Shown here: positions 12,286-22,036 of the stretch, in pieces
Numbering within the stretch: the first letter of the stretch is position 1
Layout of the letters: every line of letters begins with the position of its first letter
Assembly: GCA_905221605.1 (NCBI GenBank)
Contig: CAJNDS010000038.1
Span: forward strand, 154,526 to 218,525
Reading direction: 5' to 3'
From: Symbiodinium natans
Taxonomy: Eukaryota > Sar > Dinophyceae > Suessiales > Symbiodiniaceae
DNA length: 64,000 bases
Program-made: the position numbers and the translations under genes
The notes under the pieces: generated by a model
Database searches by the model: none
Told to the model about the DNA's origin: nothing
What the model saw: the letters and a program-made list of their open reading frames with translations, nothing else

Positions 12286-12429
12286 TTGGCGGGTCAGGTG
12301 TTGCAATGGGACCCGATCGCTTTGCCTTGCCTGGCCTTCAAACCATATCGCAAAGCGAATGTTTTGATGGCACCGGCGGGCACGAAGCCTGCCCGCTGTC
12401 CAGGTGGAACAGTTTCAGAGCTCAACCGT

Positions 12430-14587
12430 ATCCTTATCAGCCATGGCCGCAAGACTTCATGGATGCAATCGATATTGGTTTTGGACCAGATGCAGGAAGT
12501 GCGTGTTCAGCCGGACGTCTACACTTGCAGCTCTGCGATTAACTCTTGCCAACTTGGAGCGTGGCAGATGGCACTTCAATGCTTCGACCGTCTCAGCCAG
12601 ACTGTGCTTCCCAATCCTGTCGTGCAGCTTTGTTCAAGGGTGTTCGAGGCACAGGTAGCTCATGGTAACACATGGTAGTCAGGAGTCAGGCCGAGTCAGG
12701 GCACCGTTCAAGAGTTGGTGGAGCTGAGGTATACCACCCTGATGATGGCATTCAGCAAGCATGGGGAGTGGCAACAAGCCCTCTTTCTGTTCCACAGCCT
12801 TGTGGTGCAGCAGATACAGACAGACACCATTCTCCACAGCGCTGCGGTGAAGGCCTGCGAGGATGGAAGTCAATGGCAAGTTGCTCTTCGCATCCTCCAT
12901 GACCTCTCAAAGCAAACCCTGCTGCCAGACACGGCTTTCCTGAACTCGGCCATCAGTGCCTGTGAGAAAAGCGATCAAGGAGAAGCGTGGGCTTGGGGCC
13001 TGGAGCTGCTCAGGTGCCTTTGGCACTGGGCTGCTTGGCCCAAAAGCAGTGCAAAACACGTCCTAAGCAGCAACCCTCCTTCAACCAGTGACTTATACTC
13101 AGCACTTATAAGTCAATTCGTTTGAGCGCATCGTTTTGAGATCCCATGATCCGCTTGGCAGTGCACCTGCTGCTTTGGCCTACATGTCAACGGGTGGTGC
13201 AGGTCCTCCTGCCCGATGCCATTTCTTTCAGTGCAGCCATTAGCGCTTGCGAGAAGGCCTTTCAGTGGCCGGCGGCTTTGTTGCTTCTGGCCGACGTCCA
13301 AAGCTGCTCCTTGGAGCTGGACATTATCCTGTGCAACGCCGCGCTCAGCAGCTGTTCCAAAGGTCCGGCCCAGTAAGCTGTTCGACGCCCTACTCTTTGT
13401 TGATGATGACTAGCTACGTAGTTGATATTTCTTCAATCCCTAATTGTAAACGCTGCCCGTCGCGTCGGGGTCGCGATCATAGGCAACCGAAATTGAGGGG
13501 TCAGTGCTGCTCTGCAACCTGAATGGCAAGAGGAGCATGGACGCGTGCATTGCATCTCTTCGCCAGCCTAGCGAGGGCCTCAGAAGATGGCATGCTGGTG
13601 GGCGGGGCGGCTGTGTGTCATAGGTAGCCTGCGTGAGCCTGACAACCTGCTGAAGGAGCAACGTGCTTTGGCGCCAAGCCAGATAACCCTCAATGCAGCG
13701 ACGGCAGCCGCTACTGCAAGCCCATGGCAGCCACCGAGCCAAAAAGCAGAGACATGCGGGGCTCATGGAATCTCACGATATCTGGGGCCGATTTCCGCCG
13801 AGTCTTATCGGGGCTTTTGTATGCTCCTACGACCAGGGTCTCACGTGTGGGGCCCCGAGGCTTGCCTGTGGCCTCTTGTCGACCTTCTCGTCTCACCAAC
13901 TGCGGGCCGCTGGATCCTGAGATGATCCGGGCCCCGACCGCGTCCTTGTATGTACTACCATACACACAGACAGACAGACATACATGCATGCATGCATGCC
14001 ACACACAAATGTACACATATATATATATATGTGTAAAGTTATGTGTGTGCACATGTATGTCTCTGTAGCAGGCTTCTGTTGCGTTCTCTTGAAATTGCTC
14101 ATGCTCCCGACTGAGGATGTGATGGGGCTCAATGCTGTGATGTCTGGCGTTGGAGGCGAGTGGCCAGTCGCCTGCCGTTTGCTGTGCCACATTGCAACTC
14201 GGCCCAGTTAACAAAGTTTCATGTGTTTTCAAGTCATGCTGGCACCGCCCGTTCATGCATCAAAAGGAGTTGTGCAGGAATGGGTGGCGCTGGCCTGATT
14301 TTGTAGCATGCCGGGGTTTAATGATGTTACTGTCATGCCTACAGTACAGTCTCCATCGGCTTGTGGCAAGATTATGGCCACGCGAAAAATCAGGAAGAAA
14401 TCTGGCTGCGACCAACTGTGGTGAGTTGCACTGCAGCGCTGGAGGCTTTTGGAACACATGGCGAAGTGCTGTCCCCACTCGCATGGCGATGGGCACTGCA
14501 AGTTCTGTCGAGCGCCCCCTACTCCAACGAACTCACGCTCGATGCCGCCATCCGGAGTTGCGCTGGGCTCAGGTGCTGCCGCGCTTT
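12430..14587 (+). CDS. Pentatricopeptide-repeat (PPR) protein
   Basis: PPR proteins bind single-stranded RNA and usually act in mitochondria or plastids in RNA processing or translation. Repeats of about 35 residues are visible on the + strand, broken by introns. These include QMQEVRVQPDVYTCSSAINS (about 12486), then GAWQMALQCFDRLSQTVLPN (about 12555), a continuous exon 12715-13000 with YTTLMMAFSKHGEWQQALFL and LPDTAFLNSAISACEKS, LLPDAISFSAAISACEKAFQ (about 13208), DIILCNAALSSCSKG (about 13322), LAPSQITLNAATAAA (about 13670), MGLNAVMSGVGGEWPVACRL (about 14122) and TVVSCTAALEAFGTHGEV (about 14416). At least eight to nine repeats are present. The motif ISACEKxxxWxxALxLL is typical of the large dinoflagellate PPR set. 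A simple repeat at about 13961-14035 sits in an intron. Start, stop and targeting peptide are not resolved. Confidence 0.85.
13961..14035. repeat. Compound microsatellite (CAGA, CATG, TA)
   Basis: Adjacent CAGA, CATG and TATATA runs within a PPR intron. Confidence 0.85.
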
Positions 14588-15280
14588 GGTGCCATGTCGG
14601 CTGTGCCTAAAAGCACCTAAGGTGTGGTGGCAGAGAAGCAGAGAGTATCAGTGGACAAAAGTGACAAAAGACTTGCCATTGCTCACACCAATGGAGCGAA
14701 GCACCTGTTTCCCGTGTGTTCTGTCATGGGTCGTTAGGGTCGTTAGTTAGCCTTGCCGTCGGATGGGGCTCCAGACCTGCGCGGCACATGCGTTGCACTT
14801 TACTACAGTGACGAGCTTGGTATTGTCGTGGAGCTAGCTATCCAGCATCGTCCATCCCTGCCCTGTCACCATTAGGCGTTTAGCTGCCCAAGAATCCCAA
14901 AACACATTGCAGAGTTGTTTCACCGGGGGCAGGGAACCATCTACAACGCAATGATCAAGCAAGCAACATATCCGACATATCCCGCCGGATGACGCCCCAG
15001 AATGGCCCCCCAGCTGATCCTGCCTCGCGACGCTGCAGAACTGCGTCGAGCTTGCGCAGCGGACCTGTGGGGGGGGGGGGGGGGAAGTGGGGGAGCGCAG
15101 TGTGTGTGGCTCGAGGCAACAGTAGTAGGCAGTGGGGGGATTCCGGGGATTCCTCAAAACATATTTGCATGAGCCATCTAAGGCCCCGAACCATCCCCAA
15201 TGCATCAAACTGGAAGAAACAGCGAAAGAAAGCGAAAGACCGTCTGACGAACCGGAACCACTGAGCGATGCTGTAGCTAT
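14588..15280. other. Gap between PPR and Deltex genes
   Basis: A G run lies at about 15070-15084. Short frames only. A possible terminal PPR exon or UTR may occupy the first 150 nt; I see no other domain. Confidence 0.4.
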
Positions 15281-16005
15281 ATGGACCATGATTGGGAGGA
15301 TTTCGAGCTGTCTCCTGCACCAGACCCTGCGTCTCGTTTACAATCAGCCGGCTTTTCAGTTTGGCCGAAGAGTCTCCGTCTGTGTGGCCGTGTGTGCGTG
15401 AGTGTCTCGATAGCTTTGATGGTTTCGCTCAGGTTGAGTGCAGCATTTGCTTGGAGGGCGATGCCTGCGTGCTGCTTCCCTGCGGTCACCGCTACCATGC
15501 TGACTGTTTGAACAGATGGTTTGAGACACGTCAAGTTTGCCCCTCCTGTGGTAGAGCCTACGGTGATACTGTGGGTTCCATGCCTGATGGGGTGATGACC
15601 TGGCAGTGGCGGAAGCAACGCTTGGCTGGGTACAGCTGCCCCACGGTGGTGCTGCACTTTTTTTTCCCGCGAGGAGCTGTGGATGGAGAGGATTTCGAGG
15701 GACGGTCGCAGCATGCGTATTTGCCTGACAACGAGGAAGGAAGAGAACTCCTTGCGCTTTTCCAGCTGGCTTTCCGCCGGCGTGTGCTTTTCGGTTTGCG
15801 GCCTTCTTTGACCACAGGTCGCATGCGGCCAACTTTTTCGATTCACATGAAGACGTCCATGAGCGGTGGCCCAGCACGACATGGCTACCCCGACCCGCAA
15901 TATATCGCATCTGCGAAGGAGGAGCTGCGGTTGGCAGGTGAAGGCCTTAGGGTTCTTGCCATAATGGTTTTTCCTAGGAGGGGGGGGGGGGGGGGATCGA
16001 GCTGA
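15281..16005 (+). CDS. Deltex-type E3 ubiquitin ligase (RING-H2 + DTC domain)
   Basis: Transfers ubiquitin from an E2 to a substrate; the Deltex C-terminal (DTC) domain binds ADP-ribose/NAD in animal members. Exon 1 is 15281-15358, starting at ATG (MDHDWEDFELSPAPDP). An intron at 15359-15432 (GT...AG|G) joins in frame to exon 2. RING ligands at residues C29, C32, C43, H45, H48, C51, C62 and C65 give a complete C3H2C3 set (CSIC, CGHRYHADC, CPSC). The DTC domain follows directly: YLPDNEEGRELL, LTTGR, IHMKTSMSGGP, HGYPDPQYI and KEELRLAGE. Translated to the TGA at 16003-16005 the protein is about 216 aa. The last 20 residues after AGE run into a G-rich stretch and may be unspliced intron. There is no WWE domain; the layout resembles animal DTX3. 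The acidic N-terminus is short. The call is firm. Confidence 0.9.
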
Positions 16006-16191
16006 GGCCCTGTTCTGGCTTTATGGCTACACAGGAAGGGTTGGGAACCGAGGAATCGAGATTGACGCGGCGCTGCCAGTAGCCGTCTCTCTCCATGGAG
16101 GAACTTTTGGCTGCGCCAAATGTCGGCGACTTTCAGACCGGGCCTTATACTGCGACGGCAAAACAAATTTCAGTGACCCAAGTGTTGGCCC

Positions 16192-16971
16192 ATGTTGCGT
16201 CGCTGTGCTCTGAGGTGGGCTTCATCAACAAGCTCATCTACCCGGGGATCCCAGTGGCATGTGCGCCTATTTCTGTTTGGCAAGCAGACATACCGCGGGC
16301 CTGTGTGTGAAACACTCTGTCAGGTTTCTTCGCGCTGGTGGCAACAGGACACCCGAAAGTTCGTCATGGAACATCATGGGACATCTTTCGAATCTTCGAA
16401 TCTTTGGTTCTCTGAGGAAAAGGGCGGATCGCCGTCCTTGCTGAAATTTCACTGGAAGCGGCGCTGCTTCTCCCGGCTTCCTTGTCCGCGGCCACAGCAT
16501 GATTACCACAATTCGCATAATTCTTATGGAGGTGACTGGCGTCGTCCAGTCTTCCATCGATTTCTGAAGCTGTGCCCAAGGTTCACCCTGGGATTCATGG
16601 TGTGGATCTTCCTCACGACGCAGCTTTGGCCGCAAGAAGAGTTGAGAACTCTCAGTCGTGTTCCTGTGCAACTTAACGACACCAGGATTGCATACACTCC
16701 TCTGGACCTACTCTGCATGATCCTGGTCTGCAAGTGGTATCGTACTGTACCACCTCGTTCTGGGCGATGGGTGCAGAGCGCGAGGCTTGTTGTCACCCTC
16801 GCCAATCTGTACGTTGCCCTTCGACTGCTTCTGCAGCGCCGGTACCGCTGCTTCGACACAGCCTCTTCGACTGCAGTACTTCGTCACCCCTCCCAGGCTC
16901 TGTCCTTTCATCACTCCTTTCTGATGGCCACCTTCATGCAGGAATGCCCCGACTCAGACATGATAGGCTGA
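16192..16971 (+). CDS. Unrecognised 259-codon open frame
   Basis: A single open frame of 780 nt, about 190 nt after the Deltex stop. It does not match a family I know. It has hydrophobic stretches near FTLGFMVWIFLTTQLW, LLCMILVCKWY and LVVTLANLYVALRLLL, so it could be a small membrane protein or a chance frame. An overlapping frame at 16095-16307 starts with ATG (MEELLAAPNVGDF) and could be a further exon of the Deltex gene or a separate short peptide. Coding status is uncertain. Confidence 0.25.
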   Translation: MLRRCALRWASSTSSSTRGSQWHVRLFLFGKQTYRGPVCETLCQVSSRWWQQDTRKFVMEHHGTSFESSNLWFSEEKGGSPSLLKFHWKRRCFSRLPCPRPQHDYHNSHNSYGGDWRRPVFHRFLKLCPRFTLGFMVWIFLTTQLWPQEELRTLSRVPVQLNDTRIAYTPLDLLCMILVCKWYRTVPPRSGRWVQSARLVVTLANLYVALRLLLQRRYRCFDTASSTAVLRHPSQALSFHHSFLMATFMQECPDSDMIG

Positions 16972-17551
16972 TGAAACCGACGATCCATGCTGTACTGTAC
17001 CATTCCATACCTCTATTCGTTTATTTCTGTGGAAACCTCTGGGCCGTCTTTGAGGTTGCGAGACGAGCACGGCTTTGGTTGGTTAACCGTCTCTTGGCCG
17101 TGCCCAGATTTTCTGTTTCCACCCGCTTCAAATCGTGTCGGAGCTTGCGTCTTCTTAGGGGCCTTAGAGCCTTAGGGCTTTGGGCTTGCAACGTTCTGAG
17201 GGCTTGCCCAGCTGGGCCTTCTGAACTTGGTGATTCTCTATTCTCGCATCTGGCAGTACGGCTACGGCAAGGTGGCTCTTCTGGCAGCTGCCCCTTGTCA
17301 CAAACTTCAAACACGCTCGGGCTCTCTTAACGCCCATATAACAGCTGAGGTTTTTGCCTTCCTGGTTCAGCTCCTAAGACGAACGCTGGGGTACCGGACC
17401 GCGTGGGTCCAGGCTCGCCAACTCGGTACCTTTCCCACAGCGACTGTGTTTTGCTGCCCTTTTGGTGCAACGGTTGTCGTGTTTGTGGTCGTGTTCTTTT
17501 CCCGAAAGCATCGCGAAGGGTTCTTCCGTGCGGAGCCCCCTGACACAACAA
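16972..17551. other. Unassigned sequence
   Basis: Overlapping short frames on both strands; none shows a family motif. It leads into the tandem-repeat cluster. Confidence 0.4.
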
Positions 17552-17687
17552 CATAGACTGAAGTGCATAGACTGAAGTGCATAGACTGAAGTGCATAGAG
17601 TGAAGTGCATAGAGTGAAGTGCATAGAGTGAAGTGCATAGAGTGAAGTGCATAGAGTGAATTGCATAGAGTGAATTGCATAGAGTTT
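17552..17687 (+). repeat. 14-bp tandem repeat, about 9.7 copies
   Basis: The unit is CATAGASTGAAKTG. Copies change stepwise from CATAGACTGAAGTG (first three) to CATAGAGTGAAGTG and then CATAGAGTGAATTG (last ones), which suggests local slippage with drift. Confidence 0.95.
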
Positions 17688-17811
17688 AGGGATCAGTGAA
17701 TACAAATTTCTAGATTTACGTAGAATTTACTAGACCTTCGTACCCAGTCCTAGATTTAAAATTACTCTTTCTAAGGCGGCGGGCTGGGTTGACATCGCCA
17801 ATCGGGATTGC

Positions 17812-18325
17812 AACCCTCTGCGGGTTTCGGCGTGGTCGCGGTGCTAAAACCGTCGTTTTTTTACGTTTCTTGATTTGCGCGGACAACCCTCTGCGGGTTT
17901 CGGCGTGGTCGCGGTGCTAAAACCGTCGTTTTTTTACGTTTCTTGATTTGCGCGGACAACCCTCTGCGGGTTTCGGCGTGGTCGCGGTGCCAAAACCGTC
18001 GTTTTTTTACGTTTCTTTGTGTCCGCGGACAACCCTCTGCGGGTGATCGCCGGGTCGCGGCGCTAAAACCGTCGTTTTTGGAACTTTTTTCCGTGGCCGC
18101 AGACAACCCTCTGCGGGTTTCGGCGTTGGCGCGGTGCCAAAACCATCGTGTTTTGGCCTTTTTTGACAAACAAACGTAACCCCTCTGCGGGTTGCGGCGT
18201 TGGCGCGGTGCCAAAACCCTCGTGTTTTTGCGTTTCTTGTCATGCAAACGTAACCCCTCTGCGGGTTTTCGCGTGGTCGCGGCGCTAAAACCGTAGTGTT
18301 TTTTTGCGTTTTTTGCGTTTGTTTT
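17812..18325 (+). repeat. 73-bp tandem repeat, about 7 copies
   Basis: Copies begin AACCCTCTGCGGGTTTCGG at 17812, 17885, 17958, 18031, 18105, 18178 and 18252, i.e. 73-74 nt apart. Each contains GGTCGCGGTGCTAAAACCGTCG followed by a T run. The first three are almost identical; later copies diverge. Confidence 0.93.
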
Positions 18326-18330
18326 TCGAC

Positions 18331-18929
18331 TTGTGTAGTACAGACGTAGTACGCCGGGGACTTCCGTGGCTGGAAAATCGAGTTTTGTAGTACAAATGTA
18401 GTACGCAGGGGACGCCCGCGGAGCTTCCGTGGCTGGAAAGTCGACTTTTGTAGTACAAACGTAGTACGCCGCGGACACGCGGAGCTTCCGTAGCTGGAAA
18501 GTCGACTTTTGTAGTACAGACGTATAGTACGCCGGGGACGCCCGGAGCTTCCGTGGCTGGGAAAGTCGATTTTTTGTAGTACAAACGTAGTACGCCGCGG
18601 ACACGCGGAGCTTCCGTAGCTGGAAAGTCGACTTTTGTAGTACAGACGTATAGTATGCCGGGGGCGCCCGGAGTTTCCGTGGCTGGAAAATCGACTTTTG
18701 TAGTACAAACGTAGTACGCCGCGCACACGCGGAGCTTCCGTGGCTGGAAAGTCGACTTTTGTAATACAGACGTATAGTACGCCGGGGACGCCCGGAGCTT
18801 CCGTGGCTGGAAAGTCGACTTTTTGTAGTACTCACGTAGTACGCCGCGCACACGCGGAGCTTCCGTGGCTGGAAAGTCGACTTTTTGTAGTACAGACGTA
18901 TAGTACGCCGCGGACGCCCTGGGCGTCTG
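18331..18929 (+). repeat. Alternating 61/63-bp tandem repeat
   Basis: The common core is CTTCCGTGGCTGGAAAGTCG followed by ACTTTTGTAGTAC. Two forms alternate: one with AAACGTAGTACGCCGCGGAC and an ACGCGGAG end, and one with AGACGTATAGTACGCCGGGG and a CGCCCGGAG end. The true period is therefore a two-unit higher-order repeat of about 124 bp. About ten monomers are present. Confidence 0.9.
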
Positions 18930-19465
18930 AAAACACCGCAAATAGCATGGTAACGGACATCTGGCCGCTTGAAAACACCGCAAATAGCATGGTAACGGAC
19001 ATCTGGCCGCTTGAAAACACCGCAAATAGCATGGTAACGGACATCTGGGCGCTTGAAAACACCGCAAATAGCACGGTAACGGACATCTGGGCGCATGAAA
19101 ACGCCGCAAATAGCATGGTAACGGACATCTGGCCGCTTGAAAACACCGCAAATAGCATGGTAACGGACATCTGGGCGCTTGAAAACACCCCAAATAGCAC
19201 GGTAACGGACATCTGGGCGCATGAAAACGCCGCAAATAGCATGGTAACGGACATCTGGCCGCTTGAAAACACCGCAAATAGCACGGTAACGGACATCTGG
19301 GCGCTTGAAAACACCGCAAATAGCATGGTAACGGACATCTGGGCGCATGAAGACGCCGCAAATAGCATGGTAACGGACATCTGGGCGCTTGAAAACACTG
19401 CAAATAGCATGGTAACGGACATCTGGGCGCTTGAAAACACCGCAAGTAGCATGGAAGCGGAATTC
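18930..19465 (+). repeat. 42-bp tandem repeat, about 13 copies
   Basis: The unit reads CTTGAAAACACCGCAAATAG then CATGGTAACGGACATCTGGGCG (42 nt). Variation is limited to a few sites (GGGCGC/GGCCGC, CTTGAAAA/CATGAAAA, AGCATGG/AGCACGG). Because 42 is a multiple of three and stop codons are absent, several frames on both strands stay open across it. Confidence 0.95.
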
Positions 19466-20010
19466 CGGACATACTTGAAAACCTCGCAAATAGCATTCCC
19501 GCCGCGGACACCCGGAGCTTGCGTGTCGAAACCATCGCAAATAAACCATCGCAAATATCGCGGGACTCAAATTCCTCGAAACCCTTGCAAATGTCGCGGG
19601 ACTCGAAATCCGGGGCCTCGAAAACCTCGCAAATATCGTGGGACTCGAATTCCTCGAAAACCTCGCAAATATCATGGGACTCGACTTCCGGGGCCTCGAA
19701 AACCTCCCGAATTCGCTGGTTCCAAAAACCATCGCGAAAACCATGGTCCCCGAATTCTCTGCTTCCAAAACCATCGCAAATCCACGGTCCCCGAATTCGC
19801 TGGTTCCAAAACCATCGCAAATACCATGGTCCCCGAATTCGCTTTTTCCAAAAGCATCGCACATACCATGGTCCCCGAAATCGCTGTTTCCAAAACCATC
19901 GCAAAAACCATGATCGCGAAAACCATGGCCCCCGAATTCGCTGGTTCCAAAAGCATCGCAAGTATACCATGGTCCCCGAATTCGCTGGTTCCAAAACCAT
20001 CGCAAATCAG
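19466..20010 (+). repeat. Diverged 42-bp repeat family (CCCCGAATTCGCTGG type)
   Basis: The unit reads CGCAAATACCATGGTCCCCG then AATTCGCTGGTTCCAAAACCAT, again 42 nt. It aligns with the preceding array at CGCAAATA-CATGGT and at the AAAAC end. Degenerate intermediates at about 19466-19720 link the two. Confidence 0.85.
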
Positions 20011-20689
20011 ACAAGTGCAGTGTACAAGTGACTATGCAACCATGTAAGTGCATACATTTGTCCAAGCGCATACACTTTGGCTGCAAAGAGTCAACTGCAT
20101 GGAGTCAACGCACGGCAAATCGATGCTTTCGGGCCATCCCTCTTCTAGTTTTTCTTCTCAAAGAGGACTCCGCCAGTCCCAACCTGCACGAAGCTCTCGA
20201 GACCGCACCGTGGCCTGGTTGCCAGGCCAGGCTGTGCGTCTCTTGTCGCTGCTCATTGAGAGCACGTCAGAGTGCTCAGAGAAGGGTCGTGGACAGCTCC
20301 TGGACAGAGGATCCGATTGGAGAAGTGGGCCCATTGCGACACTTGGAGGAAATCAGAGTTGCGCGTAGTCGTTCAAGACATGTTGACAAGTCTGTCTTAA
20401 GGAGAGGAAGACTGGGCCAGGTATTCCTGCTGTACGTCGCTACAGGGGCGCATGGACATGAGGCGAGTGCATCAGGCAGAGTCATTCACATGGTGCTCAC
20501 ATGACGCTGTTGCATCCTCATGTGCCCCCACTCTGGTCCTTTCGTGTCACTTGCTCCTCTCCTGTAGGACTTGTTGCGGCCGCTTGATGAAAGCGGCAGG
20601 GCTTGCGCGAGTGCTGTTAGAGTCTCAGTCAACGATCCTGCCACGAGCCGGTGATTTCGGGAGTGCCGTGAGACGCAGGTCATCCACAG

Positions 20690-21858
20690 GCTGCTCGCGA
20701 ACGAGCTGCGCTTTTCGGAGGTGCTCCGATATCGACATAGCTGAGATCTGGTTAGCCCCTGTCATGTGTAAGTGTCTCTGAAACTGTTCAGGGGCCACTC
20801 TGTTGAGTTTCAGGAGTATGCCGTGTTCTACCACAGCTACTCGACATCCTGTCTGCTCTATGAGCTGCTGGGCTGCCTTTTGAAATGAGAGCAGAATCAG
20901 AGGACAGAATGAGTGTAGCTGTGAGGCTGCAGGCCGTCCTTGCTGCAGAGTTTCTCGGCTACCCGCCAGATGGGCCCCCTGTGCTACGCTTGAACAGGCG
21001 CCAGATGTTTGCTAGATGCAGCTGTTGATGTATTGTGACAGTCTTGAGCAGGACTCCTTTCGAGCGCATATCGTCCCTGCAACTCCGCCATCTGATAGCC
21101 AACTTGACGCTTTTGGTGCCAAGAGCGTGCTGACTACAATGCCCTGACCCAGGCAACACTTGTTGGACCTCCGCAAATCCAGTCCAAGCGACCGCATCCC
21201 CGAGTTCCGCGCCGTAGCAAGAATAGGTTTCAGCTGGATCAGATATAGGGACAGGATCGATAGCGCCGCGATCCGGTTTCGCAGTTCTCGTTGGTCAGCA
21301 GCGACTGCTGAAGGCGCCGTGTCCATTTCCGCGCTGGAGCCTGACTTGGGGAGCACCAAGATATTCCCAAGGAGCAGTGCTAGCTGTGCAGAAAGCCTCC
21401 TAAAGCCTTGAAGTTCTCAGGTTCTGTTCCTGCTTTGCCTCTGGAGGCTACGGTAAGAGCAGCTGACTTAGTACATACATCTCTGAAGCTGCCTGATCCA
21501 CCACATCGGGCGCTGTTTCTGCAAATGAGCTTGAGAATCACCAGGCATGTTGGAGAACTACTTCATCGACGGCTACTACACGTCCCATGACGTCAGCGCC
21601 GACATCCGCCCGCCTCTGTTAGCGAGAGCCGGGGGTCTTTTCATTGGCGCAACTGCTTGGAATACAGAGCCGGATGGGCAACTGCTTGCTAAGGCCGGCT
21701 GCTGGCCATTGGGCGGCAAACAGGGCGATGTGTCGAAGCGTCTTGCAGAAATTCTGGTGTGCTTGGCGCATCGAGGAACTGGTCTTGCAGAGTGGGAGGG
21801 GGCTCGACGCTCTGCCGACCCTGCTGCGGGCTGGCGGCACATGAGCAAAAAATGGTAG
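20690..21858 (+). CDS. Exons of an unrecognised protein
   Basis: Several short + strand pieces look coding. They are ETQVIHRLLANELRFSEVLR (about 20670-20730), HSVEFQEYAVFYHSYSTSCL followed by LYELLGCLLK (about 20790-20886), RLQAVLAAEFLGYPPDGPPV (about 20920-20985) and LENYFIDGYYTSHDVSADIR (about 21549-21608). The following 21609-21858 keeps the frame open to a TAG. They are separated by stretches with stops, as expected for introns. I do not recognise the family. A further possible upstream exon lies at about 20150-20350. Confidence that these are exons is moderate; whether they form one gene is a guess. Confidence 0.4.
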
Positions 21859-21924
21859 GCCGGATCTGCCAACATGAGAATATGATGGAAAAACATAAAC
21901 GGACTAAATAAATAAAAATGAATA

Positions 21925-22036
21925 CATATATATATATATATGTATATTGATGTGTTTTTCCACAGATCTCTGGACATGAGACTATACACCATATTGTATT
22001 GTTCTACATATCTATATATATATATATGTATATATC
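21925..22036. repeat. (TA)n microsatellites
   Basis: Two TATATA runs at about 21925-21945 and 22008-22036 flank about 60 nt of unique sequence. Confidence 0.85.

Noticed and set aside
17861-20086. Long frames (741, 571, 435 codons) on both strands treated as genes
   Set aside because: They lie entirely in tandem repeats lacking stop codons; several frames are open at once, and the longest begins with TTG rather than ATG.
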